This document shows, piece after piece, positions 26,843 to 35,275 of a DNA stretch of 64,000 nt. The translations under genes and the position numbers were made by a program. Location: the NCBI RefSeq assembly GCF_002734285.1, contig NZ_NSEA01000009.1, positions 1 to 64,000 on the forward strand, written 5' to 3'. Positions within the stretch are counted from its first letter, which is position 1; every line of letters starts with the position of its first letter. The DNA is from Fredinandcohnia onubensis. Lineage in GTDB: Bacteria > Bacillota > Bacilli > Bacillales > Bacillaceae_L. The notes below the pieces were generated by a model. The model saw only the letters and a program-made list of their open reading frames with translations. It did no database searches and was not told the DNA's origin.

Positions 26843-26890
26843 GTGAAACAGAGAATCTCATACTAGAGATTTTCTGTTTCATTTAGTTTT
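26843..26890 (+). terminator. Terminator after abgT
   Basis: TGAAACAGA-ATCTC and GAGAT-TCTGTTTCA form a long interrupted stem followed by a T-rich tail. It closes the hydrolase/AbgT operon. Confidence 0.8.
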
Positions 26891-26957
26891 AGGACATTTT
26901 ATGCCTGCCCTCGTGTCCCATAGGAAAGAGGGAGAGGCTTTAAATAGGAGTAGGGAA

Positions 26958-27836
26958 ATGAAAGCAAAGTTTATTTTTATAGCAGTGATGCTGATTTTTG
27001 GTAGCATTGGGTTGTTTGTGAAGAATATTGATCTTTCTTCGAGCGAAATGGCTTTATTTCGAGGGACAATTGGAAGTTTGTTTTTAATTGGTGCTAGTTT
27101 TATAGTCAAGCAAAAGATTTCATTAAAAATGTCAAAACGGAATCTTATCTTACTGCTTTTATCAGGGGCAGCGTTGGGCTTCAACTGGATATTTTTATTC
27201 GAATCTTATCGATATACAACGATTTCGAATGCCACGCTAAGCTATTATTTTGCCCCAGTGTTTGTTATGATTTTGGCACCACTCTTATTGAAGGAAAAAT
27301 GGACTTGGATGAAGGGAACTAGCATTGTATTCGCCTTTGTAGGTTTGCTTTTAGTTGTTAATCCAGGTGCTGAAACATCGGTCGGAACATACAACCATCC
27401 TGTAGGCATTTTGAATGGCTTACTGGCTGCGGCTTTTTACGCAAGTATGATTCTAATCAATAAGTTTATCAAAGGACTATCAGATTTTGAAACTACCATT
27501 ATGCAGCTTTCAATGGCTTCGATTGTACTGTTTCCATACGTTCTAACTACGCAGAGCGTGAATTACTCCGGACTTGGTCTACAATCAATCAGTTTATTAC
27601 TAATGGTTGGGATTATTCATACAGGGGTCGCGTACCTATTATATTTTTCTGCAATAAAAAAATTAAAAGGACAAACGATTGCCGTGTTAAGCTATATTGA
27701 CCCCATTTCCGCCGTAATCATGGCAGCCATTATCTTAAATGAAAGTATGAACCTCATACAAATCGTGGGTGGCATCTTAATCTTGGGATCTACTTTTATA
27801 AGTGAGATTAATTGGAAAAGCGCTAGAAAGTCATAG
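26958..27836 (+). CDS. EamA/DMT family transporter
   Basis: The 292-residue protein has ten predicted helices arranged as two EamA repeats (GSIGLFVKNID...FRGTIGSLFLIGA in the first, GLLAAAFYASMILINK and LSYIDPISAVIMAAIIL in the second). Such proteins move amino acids or related metabolites across the membrane. Substrate unknown. ATG 26958 has GGAG 6 bp upstream; the longer frame from 26901 overlaps the preceding terminator region and is not used. Confidence 0.85.
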   Translation: MKAKFIFIAVMLIFGSIGLFVKNIDLSSSEMALFRGTIGSLFLIGASFIVKQKISLKMSKRNLILLLLSGAALGFNWIFLFESYRYTTISNATLSYYFAPVFVMILAPLLLKEKWTWMKGTSIVFAFVGLLLVVNPGAETSVGTYNHPVGILNGLLAAAFYASMILINKFIKGLSDFETTIMQLSMASIVLFPYVLTTQSVNYSGLGLQSISLLLMVGIIHTGVAYLLYFSAIKKLKGQTIAVLSYIDPISAVIMAAIILNESMNLIQIVGGILILGSTFISEINWKSARKS

Positions 27837-27893
27837 GGAGTAAGAAGAACATAACAAGTCGATACTATAATTATTTTTATTTAAAAATTAGTG

Positions 27894-27922
27894 TTGACAA
27901 TTTTTACAAATGAGCGTAAAGT
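27894..27922 (+). promoter_or_regulatory. Sigma-A promoter of the SAM-riboswitch operon
   Basis: TTGACA (27894-27899) and TAAAGT (27917-27922) are separated by 17 bp. They lie about 30 bp before the first riboswitch helix, the correct place for its transcript. Confidence 0.65.
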
Positions 27923-27950
27923 TTAATTCATAATTTAATATTTCGAATTT

Positions 27951-28051
27951 TCTTATCCAGAGAGGTGGAGGGACTGGCCCTTTGAAGCCTCGGCAACAGA
28001 CTTTTTAAAGTACTGTGCCAATTCCAGTAGCAACAAGCTAGAAGATAAGAA
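27951..28051 (+). ncRNA. SAM-I (S-box) riboswitch aptamer
   Basis: The S-box core is clear: TCTTATC...AGAGAGGTGGAGGGACTGGCCC, GAAGCCTCGGCAACAG, GTGCCAATTCCAG and the closing GATAAGA that pairs with the 5' TCTTATC in P1. Binding of S-adenosylmethionine should stop transcription at the terminator just downstream, switching the methionine-related operon off when SAM is plentiful. Confidence 0.96.
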
Positions 28052-28075
28052 GAGCGGGACTTCATATGTCTATCC

Positions 28076-28113
28076 AACCCTCTTCTTATTTCCAAGAAGA
28101 GGGTTTTTTGTGT
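28076..28113 (+). terminator. S-box expression-platform terminator
   Basis: AACCCTCTTCTT and AAGAAGAGGGTT form a strong stem followed by T residues, 25 bp after the aptamer. Part of the 5' arm can pair with the aptamer 3' side as an anti-terminator. Confidence 0.9.
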
Positions 28114-28140
28114 GGGACGGAGGGACAGGTCCCTTGTCCC
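28114..28140. repeat. Dispersed GGGAC palindrome
   Basis: This 27-nt copy has the AG-centre orientation (GGGACAGGTCCC core). It is inserted directly after the S-box terminator and about 13 bp before the ribosome site of the yxjG-like gene. Confidence 0.8.
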
Positions 28141-28169
28141 AAAATTAAAAAAGTAGGAGAGGTTTTAAA

Positions 28170-29273
28170 ATGACAAAAACGTTAGTAAAGGCTCCATTTC
28201 GGGCAGATCATGTAGGAAGTTTATTACGTCCAGAAGTAATTCATCAGGCAAGAAAGGATTTTCAAGCAGGGGCACTTTCAGCACAAGAACTTCATGACAT
28301 TGAAACAGTAGAAATTAAAAAGATTGTGGATAAACAAATTGAAATCGGCTTACAAGCAGTTACAGATGGTGAGTTCCGCCGCAGATTTTGGCACACAGAT
28401 TTCTTAGAGCATTTAAATGGAGTAGAGGGCTACGTTCCAAACCATGGTTTTAAGTTCAAGGGAGAAGAGACCGAGAGATACGATGTGCGAGTTATTGGAA
28501 AAATCTCCTTTAATCCTGAACACCCACATGTTAAAGATTTCATTGAATTTAAAGAAATCGTGGGTGACCGTGCGGTTGCAAAACAAACAATCCCAAGTCC
28601 GAATCAATTGTTTAATGCGGGAATCCGAAACAAGGAGATCTATCCTGACCTTGAGGAATATGCGAATGATATTATTCAAACATATCGAGATGCCATTAAA
28701 GCCTTTTATGAGGCAGGCTGCCGCTATTTACAACTAGACGATGTTTACATAGCAGGTCTTAATGCACCGGAGATTCCTTTTAATGATAGTGGTTCAACAC
28801 GTGAAGAATTAATTGAATTAGCGTTAAAAGTTGCTAACGGCGTATTAGAGGGAAAGCCAGAAGATTTAATAATTACCACCCACCTTTGTCGTGGAAATTA
28901 CCGCTCCAACTGGGCATTCGAAGGCAGCTATGCAAAAATTGCTCCTACTCTTTTTGCGAAAGAAAAAGTGGATGGCTTTTTCCTAGAGTATGATGACGAT
29001 CGTTCGGGGGACTTCACTCCATTAGAGCATATCCCAAATGATGGCCCTCGCGTTGTACTTGGTGTATTTACATCAAAGCGTGGAGAATTAGAATCTAAAG
29101 AGAATATTATTGCACGTGTAAAAGAAGCATCACAATATGTACCACTTGAGAATTTATGTATCAGCCCGCAATGTGGTTTTGCTTCGACTCACCACGGAAA
29201 TATTTTAACTGAAGAAGAGCAATGGGAGAAATTAAAATACATTGTAGATATCTCAAAAGAAATTTGGGGATAA
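28170..29273 (+). CDS. Methionine-synthase-type protein, YxjG/YxjH-like
   Basis: This 367-residue cobalamin-independent methionine synthase (MetE) C-terminal-type protein lacks the N-terminal half of MetE. Visible marks are FRADHVGSLLRP, TDGEFRR, YLQLDDVYIAG, ITTHLCRGN (His and Cys zinc ligands) and SPQCGFAS (third ligand). B. subtilis YxjG and YxjH are of this type and are S-box controlled, as here. They are thought to move a methyl group to homocysteine from a donor not yet firmly identified. It follows the SAM riboswitch, so it belongs to methionine recycling or synthesis. Confidence 0.9.
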   Translation: MTKTLVKAPFRADHVGSLLRPEVIHQARKDFQAGALSAQELHDIETVEIKKIVDKQIEIGLQAVTDGEFRRRFWHTDFLEHLNGVEGYVPNHGFKFKGEETERYDVRVIGKISFNPEHPHVKDFIEFKEIVGDRAVAKQTIPSPNQLFNAGIRNKEIYPDLEEYANDIIQTYRDAIKAFYEAGCRYLQLDDVYIAGLNAPEIPFNDSGSTREELIELALKVANGVLEGKPEDLIITTHLCRGNYRSNWAFEGSYAKIAPTLFAKEKVDGFFLEYDDDRSGDFTPLEHIPNDGPRVVLGVFTSKRGELESKENIIARVKEASQYVPLENLCISPQCGFASTHHGNILTEEEQWEKLKYIVDISKEIWG

Positions 29274-29338
29274 GGGAACCAGGGACGGGGCTCTCGTCCA
29301 TCTGCATTAGCAGGTGGGACGGTGTACCTTCCTGTTCC
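29274..29338. repeat. Two decayed copies of the dispersed palindrome
   Basis: GGGAACCAGGGACGGGGCTC... (29274-29299) begins right after the stop codon of the yxjG-like gene. GGGACGGTGTACCTTCCTG... (29314-29338) follows 14 bp later. Both are diverged members of the family, in doublet spacing. Confidence 0.5.
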
Positions 29339-29403
29339 TTTTATAGGATAAAACCAAGTAATCAGACGTGAATACTTTTTGTGAAGGCATGGAGGATATA
29401 AAA

Positions 29404-30168
29404 ATGTATTGCATGGATTTAACAGGAAAAGTAGCCATTGTAACTGGCGGTGCCCAAGGAATCGGAAAAGCGATTGTGGACGCATTTTTAGAGTGTGGGG
29501 CAAAAGTAGCCGTAGTGGATAGAGAATTGAAACTGGAAAATTCCAATGAAAAGTTAGTTTACTTCCAGGCAGACGTTACAATAGCCGCACAGGTTGAAAA
29601 AGCGGTGCAAGAAGTAATGGATCATTTTGGGCGTTTAGATATCTTAGTAAATAATGCCGGAATTTCAAAAATGGATTACGCCGTGGATATAAAGGAAGAA
29701 GACTGGGACCTTGTGATGGACGTGAACGCAAAAGGAGTATACCTGTTCAGTAAAGCTGTCGCAAGAATTCTGAAAAAGCAAGGGCAAGGTGGGAAGATTA
29801 TCAACATTTCCTCGCAAGCCGGTAAAAATGGGTACCGATTAATGGGAAGCTATGTTGCTTCCAAACATGCTGTATTAGGCTTTACAAAAACTATGGCAAT
29901 TGAATTGGCTCAAGATGGAATCAATGTGAACGCGGTTTGTCCTGGTATCGTAGAAACTGACATGAAGCATAAGGAAAGAGTAATAGGCGGTGAATTAAGA
30001 GGACTTACTGCTGAGCTAATAAGACAGGAGGACTATTCTCAGGTTCCGCTAGGTAGAACGGCTGAACCTAAAGATATCGCAAATGTTGTAGTGTTTTTAG
30101 CCTCAACATACTCGGATTATATGACGGGGCAAGGGATTAATGTTACGGGTGGAATGACGATGCATTGA
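29404..30168 (+). CDS. Short-chain dehydrogenase/reductase (SDR)
   Basis: The 254-residue classical SDR carries the NAD(P) motif TGGAQGIGKA, NNAG, ISSQAGKNG, and the catalytic YVASK with Ser in the preceding strand; DYMTGQGINVTGG closes the substrate side. Cofactor preference is probably NAD because an Asp ends strand 2 (VAVVDRE). The substrate is unknown; sugar alcohols or diols are typical for near relatives. The ATG at 29404 has GGAGG eight bases upstream. It sits 33 bp before the NhaC-family gene and downstream of the S-box gene, so it may share that control. Confidence 0.82.
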   Translation: MYCMDLTGKVAIVTGGAQGIGKAIVDAFLECGAKVAVVDRELKLENSNEKLVYFQADVTIAAQVEKAVQEVMDHFGRLDILVNNAGISKMDYAVDIKEEDWDLVMDVNAKGVYLFSKAVARILKKQGQGGKIINISSQAGKNGYRLMGSYVASKHAVLGFTKTMAIELAQDGINVNAVCPGIVETDMKHKERVIGGELRGLTAELIRQEDYSQVPLGRTAEPKDIANVVVFLASTYSDYMTGQGINVTGGMTMH

Positions 30169-30201
30169 TTTAATCTTTTAAAACGAAAGGAGTAGGTAGA
30201 A

Positions 30202-31518
30202 ATGGAAGATGTAAAAAAAGGAAGCTTCTCTGCGTTGTTTCCATTATTAATTTTTGTCTTATTATTTGTAGGCACTGGAGCTTTTTCCGGTGATTTTTCA
30301 AATATGCCACTAAATGTTGCGATTATTATTGCTTCTGCCGTTGCATTAATCATGAATAAAAAGGAAAAATTATCTACGAAAATTGATATATTTACAAAAG
30401 GTGCCGGACACCCCAACATTATGCTATTGGCGGTTATCTTTATTTTAGCAGGTGCATTTGCTGAAACTGCAAAAGGTATGGGGGCAGTTGAGTCTACCGT
30501 AAATATGGGGTTAACCTTTATTCCTAGTAATCTATTAATGGTCGGATTATTTGTTGTCGGTTGTTTCATCTCTCTATCGATGGGAACATCAATGGGAACG
30601 GTTGCTGCACTTGCTCCAATTGGCATTGGCATAGCAGAACAAACAGGGATTCCCCTGGCTTTAGCAATGGGAACGGTCATTGGTGGAGCGATGTTTGGAG
30701 ATAACCTCTCGATGATATCTGATACTACCATCGCAGCAGTTCGGACACAGCAAACGAAAATGAGTGACAAATTTAAAACCAATTTTCTAATTGTGTTACC
30801 TGCCGTTATCGTATCTGCAATCATTCTTTGGTTTGTTACTGCTGGTAATAGTGTAGAAACTTTGGGAGATTACTCATATGAGTTTATTAAAGTAGTTCCA
30901 TACCTAGCCGTCCTAATTGTGGCATTACTGGGAGTGAATGTGTTAATTGTTCTTCTAGGTGGAACCATTTTTGCAGGGATAATTGGTTTAATTGATGGTT
31001 CTTACACCTTGAATGGATTTATAAAAGCTGTTTCCCAAGGTGTTATAAATATGGAGGATTTAGCCATTGTTGCGATTTTAATCGGAGGTATGATTGGCAT
31101 TATCCAGCATAACGGTGGTAACCAATGGCTTCTAAACTTTGTAACGAGTAAAATTAAAACGAAAAAAGGAGCAGAGTTTGGAATTGCTGGATTGGTTAGT
31201 GTGACAGATTTAGCTACTGCTAACAACACAATTTCTATTATCATCACTGGTCCATTGGCTAAGAATATTGCTGATGAATACCAAATTGATCCACGAAAAT
31301 CTGCAAGTATTCTTGATATATTTTCTAGTAGCTGGCAAGGTCTTGTTCCATATGGAGGACAAATGTTAGTCGCATCAGGGTTAGCGGCAATTTCGCCGTT
31401 AAGCATTTTGGCATATTCCTACTATCCAATCACAATTTTAATATGTGGTATTATTGCTATTCTAATTGGGTTTCCTAGATTTGACCGAAATAAAAGTAAA
31501 AAAGTTAAGGCTGCATAA
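30202..31518 (+). CDS. NhaC-family transporter (possible methionine transporter)
   Basis: This 438-residue membrane protein with about 11-12 helices belongs to the NhaC Na+/H+ antiporter-like family. Visible stretches are GAGHPNIMLLAVIFILAGAF, CFISLSMGTSMGTVAALAPIG, GGAMFGDNLSMISDTTIAA and DIFSSSWQGLVPYGGQML. The family includes genuine Na+/H+ antiporters and also MetT-type methionine transporters that are repeatedly found under S-box control. Here it lies in the same direction behind a SAM riboswitch and a methionine-synthase-type gene, so methionine uptake is a reasonable inference, not shown. Confidence 0.82.
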   Translation: MEDVKKGSFSALFPLLIFVLLFVGTGAFSGDFSNMPLNVAIIIASAVALIMNKKEKLSTKIDIFTKGAGHPNIMLLAVIFILAGAFAETAKGMGAVESTVNMGLTFIPSNLLMVGLFVVGCFISLSMGTSMGTVAALAPIGIGIAEQTGIPLALAMGTVIGGAMFGDNLSMISDTTIAAVRTQQTKMSDKFKTNFLIVLPAVIVSAIILWFVTAGNSVETLGDYSYEFIKVVPYLAVLIVALLGVNVLIVLLGGTIFAGIIGLIDGSYTLNGFIKAVSQGVINMEDLAIVAILIGGMIGIIQHNGGNQWLLNFVTSKIKTKKGAEFGIAGLVSVTDLATANNTISIIITGPLAKNIADEYQIDPRKSASILDIFSSSWQGLVPYGGQMLVASGLAAISPLSILAYSYYPITILICGIIAILIGFPRFDRNKSKKVKAA

Positions 31519-31534
31519 CAAATCATGATAAAGT

Positions 31535-31573
31535 AAAAAGCGAATACCATTAGAGAGTGGTATTCGCTTTTTT
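31535..31573. terminator. Bidirectional terminator
   Basis: AAAAGCGAATACCA and TGGTATTCGCTTTT form a 14-bp stem with T runs on both strands, between convergent genes. Confidence 0.9.
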
Positions 31574-31583
31574 ATAAAGATGG

Positions 31584-32159
31584 TTATTTAATGATTCCAT
31601 CAATTATCCCGTATTCCTTTGCTTCTTCTGCACTCATAAAATAGTCTCGATCGGTATCCTTTGCTACCTTCTCAACAGGTTGACCTGTGCGTTCTGAAAT
31701 GATTTGATTCGTATGTTCTCGAAGCTTAAGGATGCGTTTTGCGGAAATTTCAATCTCAGTTGCTTGGCCGCGCACCCCACCTAAGGGCTGATGGATCATG
31801 ATTTCACTATTTGGGAGGGCAAATCTTTTCCCTTTTGTTCCGGCTAGCAAAAGCATGGCACCAAAGGATGCAGCCATACCTGTACAAATGGTCCTAATAT
31901 CTGGTTTGATATATTGCATCGTATCAAAAATGGCGAAACCAGCAGATGTGGAGCCTCCAGGACTGTTGATATAAAGAGAAATATCTTTATCGGGATCGTC
32001 AGCTGCTAAAAATAATAGCTGTGCAACTATACTATTGGCAACAGCATCATTTATTTCGTCGCCAATCAAAATAATCCGATCTTTTAATAACCTTGAATAA
32101 ATATCATACGATCGTTCCCCACGACTGGATTGTTCAATTACATATGGTATCGTATTCAA
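31584..32159 (-). CDS. clpP: ClpP protease subunit (paralogue)
   Basis: The 191-residue product is a ClpP serine peptidase with Ser98 (GMAASFGAM), His123 ([10 protein letters not shown]) and Asp172 (DTDRDYFM), matching standard numbering. It also has the N-terminal [19 protein letters not shown]. The TTG at 32159 is the start because GGAGG lies 8 bp upstream and the family N-terminus begins there; the longer frame is non-homologous. The [14 protein letters not shown] stretch differs from the usual ASMGAFLLAAG of housekeeping ClpP. It is encoded directly behind an ECF sigma factor, so this is probably a second, stress-induced ClpP. Confidence 0.92.
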   Translation of the reverse strand: MNTIPYVIEQSSRGERSYDIYSRLLKDRIILIGDEINDAVANSIVAQLLFLAADDPDKDISLYINSPGGSTSAGFAIFDTMQYIKPDIRTICTGMAASFGAMLLLAGTKGKRFALPNSEIMIHQPLGGVRGQATEIEISAKRILKLREHTNQIISERTGQPVEKVAKDTDRDYFMSAEEAKEYGIIDGIIK

Positions 32160-32190
32160 ATTGTTTTCCTCCTTATTCGCTTGCATCTTA

Positions 32191-32901
32191 TTATGCGGCC
32201 ATAGAGACAATGCTTGAAGGAAATTTGTAGAGACGTGATTTTTGCATAGAACAAGTTGGATTTGTGTTTTTCGATAAAGAATGGATAGAAGGTATCGTCT
32301 TGATTAATATGGATGGATCTTGCGTGTTTAAAGATTCAAGCAGTACTTTTTGAATCTGTTTACGATCATCCTCTGTCCAATATTGCTGGATAAGTGGAAT
32401 TTCTTCTTTCTTTTCCATTTTCTGTTTTGCACGATACATGGCGGCTTTCACAGCAGTCTCATTTGTACATAATAGTTCAGCTATTTCAGATAATTGAAAC
32501 TGAAACCCTTCTTTTAAAACAAATATTACAGCTTGCTTCGGTGTAAGCTTATTCATAAGCTGTTGTACAGCCTCGAAGCGTTTCTCCATTTGCAGGGATT
32601 CATCATATCCATCATCGGTAATAGCTTCAAGAGACTCTTTGCCTCGTTTTCGCACCGTGTCTATCCATACATTTCGAGCAATTTTATTCATTAGAGCTCT
32701 TGAGATTGTAGGCTGGTGCCTATATTGCTTCCAAGCCTTAATCAAGGATTCCTGCACGAGATCTTCTCCATCCCAGCTGTTTTGGGATATAAACTGGCAA
32801 TAACGTCGGAGCATCGGATAGAGTTCATGAAGTTGTTCCTCGGTAAAAAATTCCTTCTGTTCTCTAAAGTCCTCTGAACCATTCCAAAGCTTACTATGCA
32901 A
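32191..32901 (-). CDS. ECF-type RNA polymerase sigma factor
   Basis: The protein (236 residues) has a sigma region 2 ([41 protein letters not shown]) and region 4 ([45 protein letters not shown]). About 60 extra C-terminal residues have no recognised domain, which is longer than the usual ECF factor. No anti-sigma gene is adjacent. The TTG at 32901 has GGAG eight bases upstream; GTG 32910 overlaps that site. It is followed 31 bp later by clpP in the same direction, so the protease is probably co-transcribed. Confidence 0.85.
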   Translation of the reverse strand: MHSKLWNGSEDFREQKEFFTEEQLHELYPMLRRYCQFISQNSWDGEDLVQESLIKAWKQYRHQPTISRALMNKIARNVWIDTVRKRGKESLEAITDDGYDESLQMEKRFEAVQQLMNKLTPKQAVIFVLKEGFQFQLSEIAELLCTNETAVKAAMYRAKQKMEKKEEIPLIQQYWTEDDRKQIQKVLLESLNTQDPSILIKTIPSIHSLSKNTNPTCSMQKSRLYKFPSSIVSMAA

Positions 32902-33040
32902 AACAATCACTCCTTCAGCGCGTCTCTACTTTATAAACGAATAAAAGGGTATGAAAAGATACGGGGGTGAAAAATATTTTTAAGGGTTACTTAGTTTTCA
33001 TTATATGCAAGGTAAAAGCCTTGAACAAGAAACGATTTTT

Positions 33041-33106
33041 GGGACGCGGGGACAGGTCCGGCGTCCCTAAAATTATGCTGGGACAGTGAACCTGTCCCTA
33101 TGTCCC
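33041..33106. repeat. Inverted doublet of the dispersed palindrome
   Basis: An AG-centred copy (33041-33067) and a CT-centred copy (33080-33106) are separated by 12 bp (TAAAATTATGCT with flanks). The second ends one base before the stop codon of the DsbA-like gene. The pair as a whole is a large inverted repeat. Confidence 0.8.
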
Positions 33107-33107
33107 A

Positions 33108-34031
33108 TTATTTTTTTACAAAGTATTTTTCGCCGAGGAGTTCTTTTTCTTCATACGTGTCTGGCTTTAATTGGTTCTCAACGAATGCTTGAAGTGCAGA
33201 AGGTTCCAAATCGTACATCACTTCAATTTCTTTTGCAAATAGAATTTCTTTTTCAAGCAAGTCAGATAGCGCAGGTTGTTGCTTTGCTTGCGGTGCATCT
33301 TCGCCAGTAATTTTCGATAGTCCGGAAACGTAATAATCCAATGTACGGCTACCTACAATTTTAACGCCTTTGTTTTCTTTATTTACCATAATAATTGTTG
33401 GAAAGCCTCTGGCACCAAGTTTTGCTGCGAGAGCAAAGTCTTCATTTAATAATTGTTGGCCAGCTTCCGATTCTGCTTCTTTTACAATGGCTTCTCCTTC
33501 TAAACCTAAATGATTCACATTATCAACCATCACAGATTTTTCAGCGATGTTTTTATTAAATGCAAAAAGTTCTTCCCTTGCATGGCGTAAGTATTCATTA
33601 GCTTTGTCATCACCATGATTTTTTTGAATGACTTTATACACACGAGATGGTGGGAAGGAAGATTGAACGGGATTGTCAATCATCAATGATCCATCAATCG
33701 GCATACGTGAATATTCTCCAACTTCTCTCCAATGGCCAGCAACATCTGCAGGACCATGAATTCCGTTTGCCGGGTCAACAGGACCGCCATGCCATTTTTC
33801 AAGTAACCCACCTAAGACTGTGTGGAAATTAAAATACTGTCCATACTGCTCTTTGAAACGACGGAAAGTAGGTTCAAGCGCCCAGCAATGTGAGCAGATT
33901 GGATCTGTCACATAATACAAATAAATCTTTTTCTTTGGTTGGTTAAAATCAATTACTTCCATGTCATCGTCTTCTGCTACACCACAAACGCCAGTTTCCA
34001 AATCACACATTAAATTATTATTGTTTGACAT
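33108..34031 (-). CDS. DsbA-family thioredoxin-fold protein (SpxH/YjbH-like)
   Basis: The 307-residue cytoplasmic protein has no signal peptide. After a Cys-containing N-terminus (MCDLETGVCG) comes a thioredoxin fold with active site DPICSHCWALEP, a helical insertion, and LGARGFPTIIMV (cis-Pro loop). A basic and acidic C-terminal tail of about 80 residues follows. This is the DsbA/FrnE-like COG2761 group to which the Spx-degradation adaptor SpxH (YjbH) belongs. A redox-sensing or adaptor role is possible; a ClpP gene lies downstream on the same strand. Oxidoreductase and adaptor functions cannot be separated from sequence alone. Confidence 0.75.
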   Translation of the reverse strand: MSNNNNLMCDLETGVCGVAEDDDMEVIDFNQPKKKIYLYYVTDPICSHCWALEPTFRRFKEQYGQYFNFHTVLGGLLEKWHGGPVDPANGIHGPADVAGHWREVGEYSRMPIDGSLMIDNPVQSSFPPSRVYKVIQKNHGDDKANEYLRHAREELFAFNKNIAEKSVMVDNVNHLGLEGEAIVKEAESEAGQQLLNEDFALAAKLGARGFPTIIMVNKENKGVKIVGSRTLDYYVSGLSKITGEDAPQAKQQPALSDLLEKEILFAKEIEVMYDLEPSALQAFVENQLKPDTYEEKELLGEKYFVKK

Positions 34032-34063
34032 AATAAATCCCTCACTTTTTGGTTTTTAGCTCT

Positions 34064-34084
34064 GGGACATGGAACCACCGTCCC
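34064..34084. repeat. Short copy of the dispersed palindrome
   Basis: GGGACATGGAACCACCGTCC... is a 21-nt diverged member in the divergent region between the DsbA-like and TetR genes. Confidence 0.55.
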
Positions 34085-34210
34085 ATTTTGTTTGCTTTGT
34101 ACTTTCAGTTTAGTGGATAATGGAAAGTATATATACCAATAGATGACTTGATTTGTCGGATATCCAACACATTGCCAAAATTGTTGGAAAAGTGGGAGGG
34201 GGAGAAGGAA

Positions 34211-34792
34211 ATGACACAAGAAAAAACAGACCCGCGAGTTTTACGCACGCGAAAGTTAATTATGGATTCATTCATTGAGCTATCAGGAAAAAAGGAATTT
34301 AAAGACATTACGATAAAAGATATCACTACGGAAGCCATGATTAATCGGGCAACATTTTATTATCATTTTGAGGATATTTATGACCTATTGGAAAAAGTCT
34401 TATCTGAAGTCTTACTCATAAATTTAAATAGCGAGTCCTATCAACAAAGTGAATTAAATGAAGAAACATTTATCGGCATCTTTAAAGCAATCACTAATTT
34501 TCAGTTGTCATTATCAAATCGCTGCCACCGAGGTTATGAGGATACGATTGCCCGTATTATCCGGGACCAGCTTGAGGTCATTTTTTATAAAATGATAAAG
34601 AAACAGCATCCTACTGTTGACGAAAATACCTTAAAAATCACATCGGTCATGTTGGGTTGGGGAATGTACGGGGCTTCCGTAGAATGGAGAAGAAATCCGG
34701 ATAGTGTCAGCCCGGAGGAAATGATCGCATTAGCTGTACCTTATCTAAAATACGGAATTAATTTGAAGAAAGAGAAAATATCCACGGAGTAA
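34211..34792 (+). CDS. TetR/AcrR family regulator
   Basis: The 193-residue protein has an N-terminal TetR helix-turn-helix: TRKLIMDSFIELSGKKEFKDITIKDITTEAMINRATFYYHFEDIYDLLEKVL spans it, with the typical ATFYYHF recognition helix. The all-helical C-terminal domain should bind a ligand and resembles the TetR_C_7 type common in Bacillus. ATG 34211 has GGGGGAGAAGG upstream. It is divergent from the DsbA-like gene and may regulate it or the downstream small membrane protein. Confidence 0.88.
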   Translation: MTQEKTDPRVLRTRKLIMDSFIELSGKKEFKDITIKDITTEAMINRATFYYHFEDIYDLLEKVLSEVLLINLNSESYQQSELNEETFIGIFKAITNFQLSLSNRCHRGYEDTIARIIRDQLEVIFYKMIKKQHPTVDENTLKITSVMLGWGMYGASVEWRRNPDSVSPEEMIALAVPYLKYGINLKKEKISTE

Positions 34793-34870
34793 AATTTTAT
34801 TAAACTTGGGGTGTATATTTTTAATTTTTATTGCAAAACCTAATATTACTAAAATTAAGGGGCGATAAAG

Positions 34871-35095
34871 ATGAATGGATTACAACGTTTAGCTCTAGCT
34901 TTAGTAATTATTGGTGCAATAAATTGGGGACTTATTGGTTTCTTCCAATTTGATTTGGTAGCTGCAATCTTTGGAGGCCAGGATTCCATTTTGTCTAGGA
35001 TTATATACAGTTTAGTGGGGTTAAGTGGTTTATACAGTCTTATGCTCCTCTTTAAACCTGACAGAGAAACGGTCCCTGAGACTAGCAGAACCTAA
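34871..35095 (+). CDS. DUF378 small membrane protein (YuzA-like)
   Basis: This 74-residue protein has two membrane helices (LALALVIIGAINWGLIGFF and RIIYSLVGLSGLYSLMLLF). The INWGLIGFFQFDLVAAIFGG stretch is diagnostic of DUF378. Function is unknown; relatives are common in Bacilli. A GGGG-containing ribosome site lies about 8 bp upstream. It has its own terminator. Confidence 0.88.
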   Translation: MNGLQRLALALVIIGAINWGLIGFFQFDLVAAIFGGQDSILSRIIYSLVGLSGLYSLMLLFKPDRETVPETSRT

Positions 35096-35120
35096 TCCTA
35101 ATTAATTGAAGATCAATCCG

Positions 35121-35157
35121 AAAAATAGACCAAGCCTATGGGTTTGGTCTATTTTAC
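35121..35157 (+). terminator. Terminator after the DUF378 gene
   Basis: AAAATAGACCAA and TTTGGTCTATTTT pair around GCCTATGGG. Confidence 0.8.
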
Positions 35158-35275
35158 GTTTGGGGAAACGAAGTCTTTTCTAATTAGTGGATTGATGGGA
35201 AAATGGTATACATATCTTGCCTTACCGGATTTTATACAGACAACGAGCTAGCGTGTCTAATGAGGAGGAATTAGT

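Noticed and set aside
30117-30824. 235-residue minus-strand frame opposite the NhaC-family gene
   Set aside because: Its composition (many Ile, Thr, Pro, Asn) is typical of an antisense shadow of a membrane protein gene, and it has no ribosome site or motif.
32160-32210. Longer ClpP N-terminus overlapping the sigma factor gene
   Set aside because: The extra 17 residues are not ClpP-like, while TTG 32159 has GGAGG at proper distance and gives standard catalytic residue numbers 98, 123 and 172.
32964-32998. ECF-type autoregulatory promoter upstream of the sigma gene (AAC...CGTAT on the minus strand)
   Set aside because: The spacing between the two elements is about 22 bp, several bases longer than usual for ECF promoters.
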